Shown: one piece after another, positions 56,942 through 64,000 of the stretch | Position numbering within the stretch: position 1 is the first letter of the stretch | How the letters are laid out: each line of letters starts with the position of its first letter | DNA from: Sporocytophaga myxococcoides DSM 11118 | Lineage (GTDB): Bacteria; Bacteroidota; Bacteroidia; Cytophagales; Cytophagaceae | Assembly: GCF_000426725.1 (NCBI RefSeq) | Contig: NZ_AUFX01000005.1 | Coordinates: forward strand, 1 to 64,000 | Direction: 5' to 3' | DNA: 64,000 bases | Program-made: the position numbers and the translations under genes | The notes under the pieces: generated by a model | Databases searched by the model: none | Seen by the model: the letters and a program-made list of their open reading frames with translations, nothing else | Told to the model about the DNA's origin: nothing

Positions 56942-57868
56942 ATGGAAAACTGGTATCAATATATTCTCAATGGAAAAGTATTATTTCTGCTGGTTCTGAT
57001 ATTCTCTTCTATGTACATCCATTACCGGGGGAAGGTCAGATATACTTTCTTTCGACAGCTATTGGACCACTCCACCTTTATGGCTCCAATTAATTTCCTG
57101 ATGTATATGTTTTCTTCAGCCCCGGGCAGACCATATCTGGAGGTTTCTAAATATGCAGATTTACAGACTTTAAAAAATAACTGGGAAACTATCAGAGATG
57201 AAGCTTTGAATCTTGAAAGAAGTTCATTGATAAAGGGTTCTGATAAGTATAATGACATTGGTTTTAATTCATTTTTCAGAAGAGGGTGGAAGAGGTTTTA
57301 TCTGAAATGGTATAACGACTTTCATCCTTCTGCTCTGGAGTGTTGCCCGAAAACAGTAGAGTTGGTAAAAAATATTCCATCAATTAAGGCAGCTATGTTT
57401 GTGGTACTGCCCGCAGGTAGCAAACTTCCGGAACATCGTGATCCTTATGCGGGCTCTCTGCGGTATCACCTCGGTCTTATTACTCCCAACTCACCAAAGT
57501 GTGAGCTTGTTCTGGATGGTCAACCTTATTTCTGGAAAGATGGTGAAGATGTTTTGTTTGATGAAACATATATTCACTATGCCGAAAACGCAACAGATAA
57601 AGATAGATTGATATTTTTCTGTGATATTGAGAGGCCGATGAAATTAAAAATCGGCAAATGGCTCAATAGCTTTTTCGGTTGGTTTATTATGGCTTCAGCT
57701 GCTTCTCCTAATAAGGAAGAAGATAAAACCGGAAATCTGAATAAAATATTCAAATATTTATATCAGATTAGGTTGCTTGGCAAAAAGATAAAGGCATATA
57801 ATAAAACTGTTTATTACGGAGTGAAATATGCTCTTTTCGGGTCTATTATTTATCTGATTTTCTTTTAA
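56942..57868 (+). CDS. Aspartyl/asparaginyl beta-hydroxylase family protein (LpxO-like)
   Basis: This 308-residue protein has an N-terminal membrane helix (GKVLFLLVLIFSSMYIHY) and another at the C-terminus (YGVKYALFGSIIYLIFF). The iron(II)/2-oxoglutarate double-stranded beta helix lies between them: H165-x-D167 (LPEHRDPYAGSLRYHLGL), the second His in DETYIHYAEN (H212) and a likely 2-oxoglutarate-binding Arg (DKDRLIFFCD). Relatives hydroxylate lipid A acyl chains (LpxO) or protein side chains. The membrane anchoring fits a lipid substrate, but the substrate is not proven. It is a single gene. Confidence 0.85.
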   Translation: MENWYQYILNGKVLFLLVLIFSSMYIHYRGKVRYTFFRQLLDHSTFMAPINFLMYMFSSAPGRPYLEVSKYADLQTLKNNWETIRDEALNLERSSLIKGSDKYNDIGFNSFFRRGWKRFYLKWYNDFHPSALECCPKTVELVKNIPSIKAAMFVVLPAGSKLPEHRDPYAGSLRYHLGLITPNSPKCELVLDGQPYFWKDGEDVLFDETYIHYAENATDKDRLIFFCDIERPMKLKIGKWLNSFFGWFIMASAASPNKEEDKTGNLNKIFKYLYQIRLLGKKIKAYNKTVYYGVKYALFGSIIYLIFF

Positions 57869-57906
57869 AGTATTTTAATAGAAGAATTATCAAAAAGGAT
57901 TTTAAC

Positions 57907-57938
57907 AAAAAAGCATAGGCCAGACCTATGCCTTTTTG
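57907..57938. terminator. Bidirectional terminator between convergent genes
   Basis: The stem GCATAGG/CCTATGC (57913-57919 with 57925-57931) is flanked by A on the left and T on the right. It serves the beta-hydroxylase and SPFH genes. Confidence 0.75.
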
Positions 57939-57964
57939 TTAAAGTAATTTTCTAAAGGCATTTA

Positions 57965-58909
57965 TTAGTCAGAATTTTTTCCTGAAGCATTTTTAAAATC
58001 ACCCATTGAAATCGCCATCAATTCTTTCATAGTTCTCTGCATACTGTCTGCAGATCCATCCAGGAATATAGTATTTCCTTTGCCATGTTCAGCAAAATGC
58101 TTCACAGCCTCTGTCCACATCGAAAACAAAATAAGAGAGGCATTAAGGTTGGCTTCTTGCATTTCTTTGGCTGCCTGGGTCATACCTTTTGCTACTTCCT
58201 GTCTGAATAGAGCAACTCCTTGCCCGCGAAGCATTGAAGCTTCCCTTTCTGCCTCTGCAGCAATTTTAATAGCATTACCTTCTGCTTCGGCAGCTTTGGT
58301 CTTAGTGATGAGTAATGCCTGGCCCTCATTTTCTGCAGCTGCTTTAAGGTTGTTGGAAGCAACCACCTGAGCCATAGATTTCATAATGTCTTCATCAAAA
58401 GTTATATCATTCATCTGAAGGTCCAGCAAATGATAGCCCCAGCTTTCAAGAGTTACATCAAGCTGTTCCTTTACATCTTCTACAATTTCTCTACGCAGAG
58501 AAAGCACCTCAGATTGTTTTTTGGTTGCTACAAATCCTCTGATTGAACCTTCTACTGTGCGGATCAGTGCTTGCATGAAATTGGTATGGTCTACAAATTT
58601 GAAAGCAACATTTTTTATGGTTTCTTCTTTCTGGTCCAATACTGAGTATAGTAACATTGCAGTAAAATTAACATTGGCCTGGTCAATGGTAGTAGCCTGG
58701 AACTCAAGCTCTGCTGAATGGTTCTGGACAGATACTCTATTGTGTATAGTTTCAATTAAGGGGATTTTCAGATTTAATCCGGGCGTAAGAATTCGACGAT
58801 ATTTTCCGAAAACAGTGATCACACCAATTGTTCCCTGTTTTATGGTAACAAAAGAACTAAACAAAATAATGAGGGTCAGGATGGCGAAAACAATAAAAAC
58901 GTAGATCAT
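57965..58909 (-). CDS. SPFH/band-7 membrane protein (stomatin/QmcA-like)
   Basis: This 314-residue protein has an N-terminal membrane helix (MIYVFIVFAILTLIILFSSF) and the SPFH domain (VITVFGKYRRILTPGLNLKIPLIE; ALIRTVEGSIRGFVATKKQ; SWGYHLLDLQMNDITFDEDIM). A long Ala/Glu-rich coiled coil follows (AAAENEGQALLITKTKAAEAEGN; AEREASMLRG). Such proteins form large membrane rings or scaffolds and often control membrane proteases or stress. Usually a partner NfeD-like gene is adjacent; none is present here. Confidence 0.88.
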   Translation of the reverse strand: MIYVFIVFAILTLIILFSSFVTIKQGTIGVITVFGKYRRILTPGLNLKIPLIETIHNRVSVQNHSAELEFQATTIDQANVNFTAMLLYSVLDQKEETIKNVAFKFVDHTNFMQALIRTVEGSIRGFVATKKQSEVLSLRREIVEDVKEQLDVTLESWGYHLLDLQMNDITFDEDIMKSMAQVVASNNLKAAAENEGQALLITKTKAAEAEGNAIKIAAEAEREASMLRGQGVALFRQEVAKGMTQAAKEMQEANLNASLILFSMWTEAVKHFAEHGKGNTIFLDGSADSMQRTMKELMAISMGDFKNASGKNSD

Positions 58910-59105
58910 GATAGTAAAAGAGTAAATAATGGTTTATATAAATCCTATATCGAATATAAAAAGTCAATAGTTGTTGAATTGCAAAAAATAATTAAATCTT
59001 AAAATTATTTCCTCAAAAGTAGGTATAAATCCTGAATGATTGAATCTTCAAAAAATCAATAAGAAAAAAATCCTGCATGGCTTTTACCAGGCAGGACTTT
59101 TAACA

Positions 59106-59758
59106 CTATGTCTGATTGTTATTTACCTTGGTGTTAATGCAATAAATCAGATCTTCAATTGTGGATTCCGGAGTTATTTCATTATTCCCTATATCTATTT
59201 TAAAAATGTTTTCTACGTTGAATAACAAAAGATTAAAATCTAGAATGGTTAAATTCAGATCTTTTGTAAAAGATGAAGTGCTGTTAATTTTTTTTGAATG
59301 AATCAGAATTTCTTTATCCAGAATTCCATAAACAGTTTTTTTAATATTTCTCATAGCAAATGTATTTATAGCTATGACAACGTATTGGGTAATTACCCCT
59401 ATACAATAATTTGTAAAATTATATTTTTCTAAATAGGTATACTTTAAGATTTTAAAATGCGTTCCACAAAAATATTGTGCCTTGATGCTCAATAAATTTA
59501 CTCCAGATTGCTGAGCTTGGGAATAGAGGATCTTTGAATTTAATTCCTTCGGAAACTCCTCTGTACGGTTCTGTTTTTGATATAATTCTTCAGCTTTTTC
59601 TGTAGAAACAATCTGCAATTCAGAGTAAGTAGTTTTGCCTGATACAATTGGAAACCCAGCTACTCTTGCTGTCGCTGAACATTCAGTGCAAGTTTTGTAT
59701 TTGGTAAAGCCTTTAGACGCAGATCCGGAATGGTTTCCTGGCATTTGATACATTGCAT
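59106..59758 (-). pseudogene. Frameshifted DksA/TraR-like zinc finger joined to an ACP-like domain
   Basis: Two frames join to one sensible protein. From the ATG at 59758 the first frame reads MQCIKCQETIPDLRLKALPN; after one base change in the A-run at 59693-59696 the second reads CTECSATARVAGFPIVSGKT. Together they give C-x2-C-x17-C-x2-C, the DksA/TraR zinc-finger spacing. The second frame is intact to 59106 and ends with an acyl-carrier-protein-like domain (about 155-210: STSSFTKDLNLTILDFNLLL, NVENIFKIDIGN) in which the phosphopantetheine serine of the DSL motif is replaced (TIL). A start at 59753 would make only the second frame. It may be a real gene with a sequencing error, or a decayed one. 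Confidence 0.6.
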
Positions 59759-59784
59759 GGTTTTAAATTCATTTGTTGCAAATT

Positions 59785-62280
59785 TTATTTTTGTTCTCTT
59801 TTTTTAACACCTCTTACAGCCTCTGCAGTCCAGGGATCTTCCGGCCAGTGATGTTTGGGGTACCTCATTCTGAGTTCTTTCCTTACTTCCTGATAAGTGT
59901 TTTGCCAAAAACTTTTTAAATCCTGGGTTATTTGAACAGGCTTATATCCTGGAGACAACAAATGTAGGATTACTTTATTTCTTCCTTCGTTTACTGCAGG
60001 AGAATCAAGTAAACCAAAGACTTCCTGAAGTCTTACTGCCAGCACTGGTGGTGCTCCGTCTTCCTTGTATTGAAGTTTGATAAGTGAACCGCTGGGTACT
60101 TTGATGTGTGTCGGTGCAAGATGATCCAGTTTTTGAAACAGATCCCAGGAAACTATTCCTGAAATGATTCCATTCATATCCAGTTTTTTGAAATCTTCTT
60201 TTTTCCTGAGGTCCTGAAGATAAGGAGCAACCCATTCTTCAGCATTATCTGTAATGTACTTTCGGTTCATTTCAGGCCATGATTCTGTATTTCTCCATAG
60301 GTGAAGACTTTGCAACCTTGCCATTAGTTCATCAGTTTCTTCCGACCAGGGAAGCAGATCTTTGCCTTCTGATTTTATAACTGAACTTAACATTGCAGAT
60401 AGTTCTTCTTCAGGAATGTTTTTAAGCGGACTAGAGCTGACTATAATTTCACCTATCTTAATCTCATTTCGGGCAATTAACATCCCTTTATTTTTATCCC
60501 AACCTACCGCTCTTTTGTTCTTCTTAAAATGATCCAGATCGTCGGGGTTAACTGGTGCTGCAAGAAAGATTTTACCTTCACCTATACCTGCATCGAGATG
60601 AGCAATGGCAAGCCAGTTTTCAACATTTAAAGGATCATATTCTCCGAGCTTTGCGGATCTTCCATTTGCCAGTCTGTATGAATTGTTCGCTGCATCTTTT
60701 TTGATAGCAATTCTTTCAGGATATGCATCTGCTATCAGTTCTCCAACAGAAGTTGCGCTTACAGATGAGTTGTCAGCAGATATATTAAATGCTTTTCTCC
60801 AGGAAGAAGCTATACGTTCAATTCTTTCAAGAATATTTTTTTCAGCTTCTGTATATTCCTTATTGCGCCACCTTCTTAGAGCCTCTATTCTGATCACCAT
60901 GTTGCTTCCAGCTTCTTTGCGCAATGGATCTCTCTCTTCGAGAATGGCTGCAAGGTCTGAGGCTAATGTTAAAAGGCTTTTATGTTTACCTTCTATAAGA
61001 AGATGAGCAATCCTTGGATGAGTAGGTAACTTGATAATTTCTTTTCCTCTTTCAGTGATTTTTTCCTGATCATCAATTGCATCAATATTTTTAAGAAGCT
61101 CTTTGGCTTGTTTTACCGAACCTTGCGGAGGAGCCGTAAGGAAGGAGAGGTTGTTAATGTCTCTTGCTCCCCAGTTTATCAGTTCCAGCATGGTGGGGCT
61201 TAAATCTGCTTCAAGGATCTCAGGTGTTCTCTGGTCCTGAAGATATTGATGTGATGGCTGTGACCATAGCCTATAACATATTCCCGGTCCAAGTCTTCCT
61301 GCTCTTCCAGCTCTTTGGTCAGCAGCATCTTTAGTGACTGGTATTGTTTCAAGTTTGGTTAAACCAGTTTTGGGATCAAACTTAGGAGCTCTTGAAAAGC
61401 CACTATCAACAACGATTTTTATTCCTTCTATTGTTAAGCTGGTTTCTGCTATTGAAGTAGCCAGTATTATTTTTCTGTAGCCATTAGGATCAGGAGATAA
61501 AGCTTCCTGTTGCTTTTGCAGAGGAAGATCACCGTACAAAGGCAATATTTTTATACTTCTCAGATCTTCACTCAGCGAGTCTAGGGTTTTAAGTATTTCA
61601 CCTGTTCCCGGTAAGAATACGAGGACGTCACCATCATCATGCAGGGATAATATTTTTCTTATAGCCTTTGATGATTGCTGAGGAATCGAAAGGTTATGAT
61701 CCTGAGGCATATAATTGATCGTGACCGGATGTTGTCTGCCGCTGCTGGAGAGAATAGGAGCTTTATCCAGTAAAGAAGATAGTTGATCTCCATTTAAAGT
61801 TGCGGACATAATCAAAATGCGCAAATCTTCTCTGAGTACGGTTTGTACTTCTCTGCAAAGAGCAAGAGCAAGGTCTGCGTGCAGGCTCCTTTCATGGAAT
61901 TCGTCGAAGATAACCAGACCAACATTATCCAGAGAATTATCCTGCTGAATCATTCTGGTTAATATTCCCTCTGTAAGTACTTCAATTTTTGTGTCTTTAC
62001 TTACCTTATTGTCAAAGCGGACCCGATACCCAACTGTTTTCCCAACCTCTTCATTCAGGTGTTTGGCCATTCTTGATGCCACAGCCCGGGCAGCCAGTTT
62101 CCTGGGTTCGAGCATAAGAATTTTTTTGCCTTTGAGCCAAGGTTCATTATATAATGCAAGTGGGAGAACTGTACTCTTTCCTGCTCCTGGAGGAGCTTGT
62201 AATATCAGGGTAGTATAAAGATTTAATTTATCTTTTATATCCGGAATAATTTCCTGAATCGGAAGATCAGTTGTGCTCAC
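59785..62280 (-). CDS. hrpB: ATP-dependent RNA helicase HrpB
   Basis: I chose the GTG at 62280 (831 residues, starting MSTTDLPIQEIIPDIKDKL), which aligns with the HrpB N-terminus; an upstream TTG at 62319 adds 13 residues. DExH helicase motifs are all present: LQAPPGAGKSTVLPL (Walker A), LMLEPRKLAARAVASRM, DEFHERSLHADLAL (DEFH box), MSATLNG, LATSIAETSLTIEGIK and DQRAGRAGRLGPG. The long C-terminal region (YPERIAIKKD; LPWSEETDELMARLQSL; MRYPKHHWPEDPW) is the HrpB-specific domain. It is a DEAH-box helicase of uncertain RNA substrate. Confidence 0.93.
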   Translation of the reverse strand: MSTTDLPIQEIIPDIKDKLNLYTTLILQAPPGAGKSTVLPLALYNEPWLKGKKILMLEPRKLAARAVASRMAKHLNEEVGKTVGYRVRFDNKVSKDTKIEVLTEGILTRMIQQDNSLDNVGLVIFDEFHERSLHADLALALCREVQTVLREDLRILIMSATLNGDQLSSLLDKAPILSSSGRQHPVTINYMPQDHNLSIPQQSSKAIRKILSLHDDGDVLVFLPGTGEILKTLDSLSEDLRSIKILPLYGDLPLQKQQEALSPDPNGYRKIILATSIAETSLTIEGIKIVVDSGFSRAPKFDPKTGLTKLETIPVTKDAADQRAGRAGRLGPGICYRLWSQPSHQYLQDQRTPEILEADLSPTMLELINWGARDINNLSFLTAPPQGSVKQAKELLKNIDAIDDQEKITERGKEIIKLPTHPRIAHLLIEGKHKSLLTLASDLAAILEERDPLRKEAGSNMVIRIEALRRWRNKEYTEAEKNILERIERIASSWRKAFNISADNSSVSATSVGELIADAYPERIAIKKDAANNSYRLANGRSAKLGEYDPLNVENWLAIAHLDAGIGEGKIFLAAPVNPDDLDHFKKNKRAVGWDKNKGMLIARNEIKIGEIIVSSSPLKNIPEEELSAMLSSVIKSEGKDLLPWSEETDELMARLQSLHLWRNTESWPEMNRKYITDNAEEWVAPYLQDLRKKEDFKKLDMNGIISGIVSWDLFQKLDHLAPTHIKVPSGSLIKLQYKEDGAPPVLAVRLQEVFGLLDSPAVNEGRNKVILHLLSPGYKPVQITQDLKSFWQNTYQEVRKELRMRYPKHHWPEDPWTAEAVRGVKKREQK

Positions 62281-62377
62281 TTTATTACAAATTAGATGAA
62301 TATGAAAATCAATAAGCAATTCAATATTTAGAAACGCTATTTTGTTTTAAAATTAGAAAGACGACATAAGAAAAGCT

Positions 62378-62418
62378 ATCTCAAAAAGTTTTATATTGTA
62401 TTAACATCTTTTTGAGAT
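62378..62418. repeat. 11-bp inverted repeat ending at the msrB start codon
   Basis: ATCTCAAAAAG (62378-62388) and CTTTTTGAGAT (62408-62418) pair perfectly across a 19-base loop. The right arm ends one base before the ATG at 62420, so the stem could hide the start or serve as an operator. Confidence 0.6.
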
Positions 62419-62419
62419 T

Positions 62420-62920
62420 ATGAAGAAATGTGTTTTTCTTTTGCTTGGCAATATGTTGTTATTTTATGTTTCATCCTGTTCTCAGAATAAACCTATGAAT
62501 ACAAATGAAAAATCGGTGGAGTTAGAAAAGTTCCATGTGGCTAAAGATTCTTCCCAGTTTAATGCTTTGAATCCTGAAGAAGAAAGGGTTATAGTGCATA
62601 AAGGTACTGAAAGACCTTTTACAGGTAAATATTATAAAAACAAAGAAGAGGGAACTTATATCTGTAAAAGGTGTAATGCTCCTCTTTATAGATCTAAGGA
62701 TAAATTCGATTCTTTTTGTGGATGGCCAAGTTTTGATGATGAAATTCCAGGTGCAGTAGAGAGAATTCCTGATCCTGATGGAATGAGAATTGAAATTATC
62801 TGTGCGAATTGTAAAGCGCATCTAGGTCATGTTTTTGAGGGAGAAGGTTTTACGGCCAAAAATTTAAGGCATTGTGTCAACTCTGTATCTATGGAGTTTG
62901 TACCTTTTAAAGAAAAGTAA
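62420..62920 (+). CDS. msrB: Methionine-R-sulfoxide reductase MsrB, lipoprotein form
   Basis: This 166-residue protein opens with a lipoprotein signal (MKKCVFLLLGNMLLFYVSSC, lipidated C20), so it acts at the envelope. The MsrB domain has zinc cysteines C82/C85 (YICKRCNAPLY) and C128/C131 (CANCKAHLGHVFEGEG), the catalytic C152 in RHCVNSVSMEF, and the GWPSFDD block. It reduces methionine-R-sulfoxide in exported proteins. It lies divergent from hrpB. Confidence 0.93.
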   Translation: MKKCVFLLLGNMLLFYVSSCSQNKPMNTNEKSVELEKFHVAKDSSQFNALNPEEERVIVHKGTERPFTGKYYKNKEEGTYICKRCNAPLYRSKDKFDSFCGWPSFDDEIPGAVERIPDPDGMRIEIICANCKAHLGHVFEGEGFTAKNLRHCVNSVSMEFVPFKEK

Positions 62921-62933
62921 TAACTAGTTAAAT

Positions 62934-62966
62934 AAAAACGCCCATCGAAATTCGATGGGCGTTTTT
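62934..62966. terminator. Bidirectional terminator between msrB and the acidic-protein gene
   Basis: The near-perfect stem AAAAACGCCCATCGAA/TTCGATGGGCGTTTTT (62934-62949 with 62951-62966) is flanked by A and T runs. Confidence 0.9.
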
Positions 62967-62983
62967 ATTATGAGATGTATTTT

Positions 62984-63877
62984 TTAATAATTATGAATCT
63001 CAACATCAGTTTCATCCTGATAAGGTGATTCAGAGTTTATTTCTACATCCCCATTTCTATCAATTTCAACTTCATCGTTGCTATCGAAATTGTATTCGCT
63101 AGAAGCATCATATCCTTCGTCCATTGGAGTTTTTGCTTCTGTTTCTTCATAATAATATTCTGTTTTCTCAACAGGTTGTGATGGATTTTCAACGACACTT
63201 TCTCTATATTTTTTGTTGTACTGATCCTTAGGCTCACCTCTGAAAAGCTTGGTTATACCTTTTACCGGTGAGTATGCAATACGTGCAATACCTTCACCTG
63301 TTTCACTGACTATAGTTGTAGCGACTTTAAAAGGAGCTTCTACTATATTTCTGAATTTAGACTGATGCCCTTTCTCTTTCTTTTTATAAGTTACGGTTTC
63401 GGTAGCTTCAGTCATTTCGTCACTTGTAGTTACAAGTTCCTCTTCGCTTTTCACAGTCTGATCGCTGTTATCTGCATAGTCTTCTTCCATAAATAGAGAA
63501 GTGTCACCGCCTGCAGTACTTGCTGATTCTTCAAAAGATGAAGTATCGTTCAGCATAGATGAACCGCTTGGGCATGATGCAGAAGTATCTTCAAGCATTT
63601 CGTCATTCATGTCCACATCTTCACTTTCGGATGATTCAAACTGGTAAGCATCGTTGTAATTGTCACCTGTGCTGCTATAATCATATTGTCTGTCCTGCTC
63701 ATCGAGCTGGTCATCATTTATATTATAGTCGTATTCGTCATACTGGAGTTCATCTGGTTTAGATTTGTCACCTGACATTCTGGACTCACCAGATTCTTTT
63801 TCTGTACAAACATATTCCTGCGCTACTGAAACGTTCCATATCCCTGCAGCCAGCAAAATAACCATTATATATCGCAT
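62984..63877 (-). CDS. Acidic secreted protein of unknown function
   Basis: This 297-residue protein has a signal peptide (MRYIMVILLAAGIWNVSVAQ). It is low in complexity and very acidic (runs rich in Asp, Glu, Ser, Tyr: DELQYDEYDYNINDDQLDEQ). A basic middle (about 165-225: KKKEKGHQSKFRNIVEAPFK; SPVKGITKLFRGEPKDQYNK) is followed by a second acidic end. No family is recognised. It may be a disordered surface or periplasmic protein. The frame is intact and followed by a strong terminator. Confidence 0.65.
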   Translation of the reverse strand: MRYIMVILLAAGIWNVSVAQEYVCTEKESGESRMSGDKSKPDELQYDEYDYNINDDQLDEQDRQYDYSSTGDNYNDAYQFESSESEDVDMNDEMLEDTSASCPSGSSMLNDTSSFEESASTAGGDTSLFMEEDYADNSDQTVKSEEELVTTSDEMTEATETVTYKKKEKGHQSKFRNIVEAPFKVATTIVSETGEGIARIAYSPVKGITKLFRGEPKDQYNKKYRESVVENPSQPVEKTEYYYEETEAKTPMDEGYDASSEYNFDSNDEVEIDRNGDVEINSESPYQDETDVEIHNY

Positions 63878-64000
63878 TGTCGTTTTGTTTTAATTTAAAC
63901 TTACAATTGATTAACATCAATGACTTTTTATTCTGTTCCTCAATTCGTTTAAGGGATAATTTTTGATGATTTAATGAACTAATTTTTATTCATTTTTATT

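Noticed and set aside
59040-59225. A 61-codon plus-strand frame with one hydrophobic segment
   Set aside because: It lies opposite the ACP-like end of the zinc-finger gene, which has recognisable domain content.
1-64000. CRISPR arrays, rRNA, tRNA, complete IS elements or prophage
   Set aside because: I looked for regular spaced repeats, cloverleaf-like arms, transposase catalytic domains and phage genes and found none; the only transposon-like signal is the zinc-ribbon domain fused to the DISM protein.

Overview
The window is AT-rich DNA from a Bacteroidota member, most likely a gliding Cytophagales bacterium of the Cytophaga/Sporocytophaga kind. The evidence is SprB-type repeat adhesins with gliding-motility C-terminal (CHU_C, T9SS type B) domains, two PorP/SprF-family outer-membrane proteins, a giant SBBP/CARDB protein with a T9SS type A sorting domain, 7TMR-DISM and CheB-CheR-PAS-kinase signalling proteins, and Bacteroidota-type promoters (TAnnTTTG). 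I saw no rRNA, tRNA, complete IS element or CRISPR array.

Layout. 1-4016: the 3' end of a SprB-like adhesin, its PorP/SprF partner and an OmpA-type protein (a gliding/T9SS locus). 4021-10782 (minus): a four-gene light-sensing operon of CheB-CheR-PAS-histidine kinase, a bacteriophytochrome photosensory core with no output domain, heme oxygenase and a single-domain response regulator. 11004-15805: small hypothetical genes, a LAS-type metallopeptidase candidate, a frameshifted PAS relic, an acyltransferase and a 3' gene relic. 15885-28079 (minus): a 4064-residue secreted protein. 28506-29239: a small CxxC protein behind three Fur/PerR-like palindromes. 29238-36159: ROK kinase and a TolC-RND-MFP efflux operon. 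36231-40278: a two-component system, MarR regulator, ferredoxin-NADP reductase and 2Fe-2S ferredoxin. 40324-48261: Spy/LTXXQ-like protein, GH3 glucosidase, a 7TMR-DISM protein ending in an IS1595-type zinc ribbon, chalcone-isomerase-like protein, three tandem TonB_C proteins (one frameshifted) and a PAS-LuxR regulator. 48608-51852: a small basic protein, K+/H+ antiporter and small proteins including a Tyr-rich lipoprotein. 51855-56873: an ECF sigma/anti-sigma pair divergent from a SprF-like gene and a CHU_C surface protein. 56942-63877: Asp/Asn beta-hydroxylase, SPFH protein, a frameshifted DksA-zinc-finger/ACP-like gene, HrpB helicase, MsrB and an acidic secreted protein.

The most striking system is at 51855-56873. 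The anti-sigma ectodomain looks like a miniature T9SS surface protein (SprB-like repeat plus CHU_C-like domain). It lies beside a SprF-like porin and a real CHU_C-type protein. A bipartite motif, GGGTTACA-N14-TTGTAGAATGATCA, occurs three times with identical spacing: before the sigma gene, before the CHU_C gene, and before a gene-free stretch that ends in a strong terminator. This suggests an autoregulated surface-signalling regulon that includes a candidate small RNA of about 160 nt. Other highlights are the split phytochrome operon, the DISM/zinc-ribbon fusion and the palindromes at 28506-28599.
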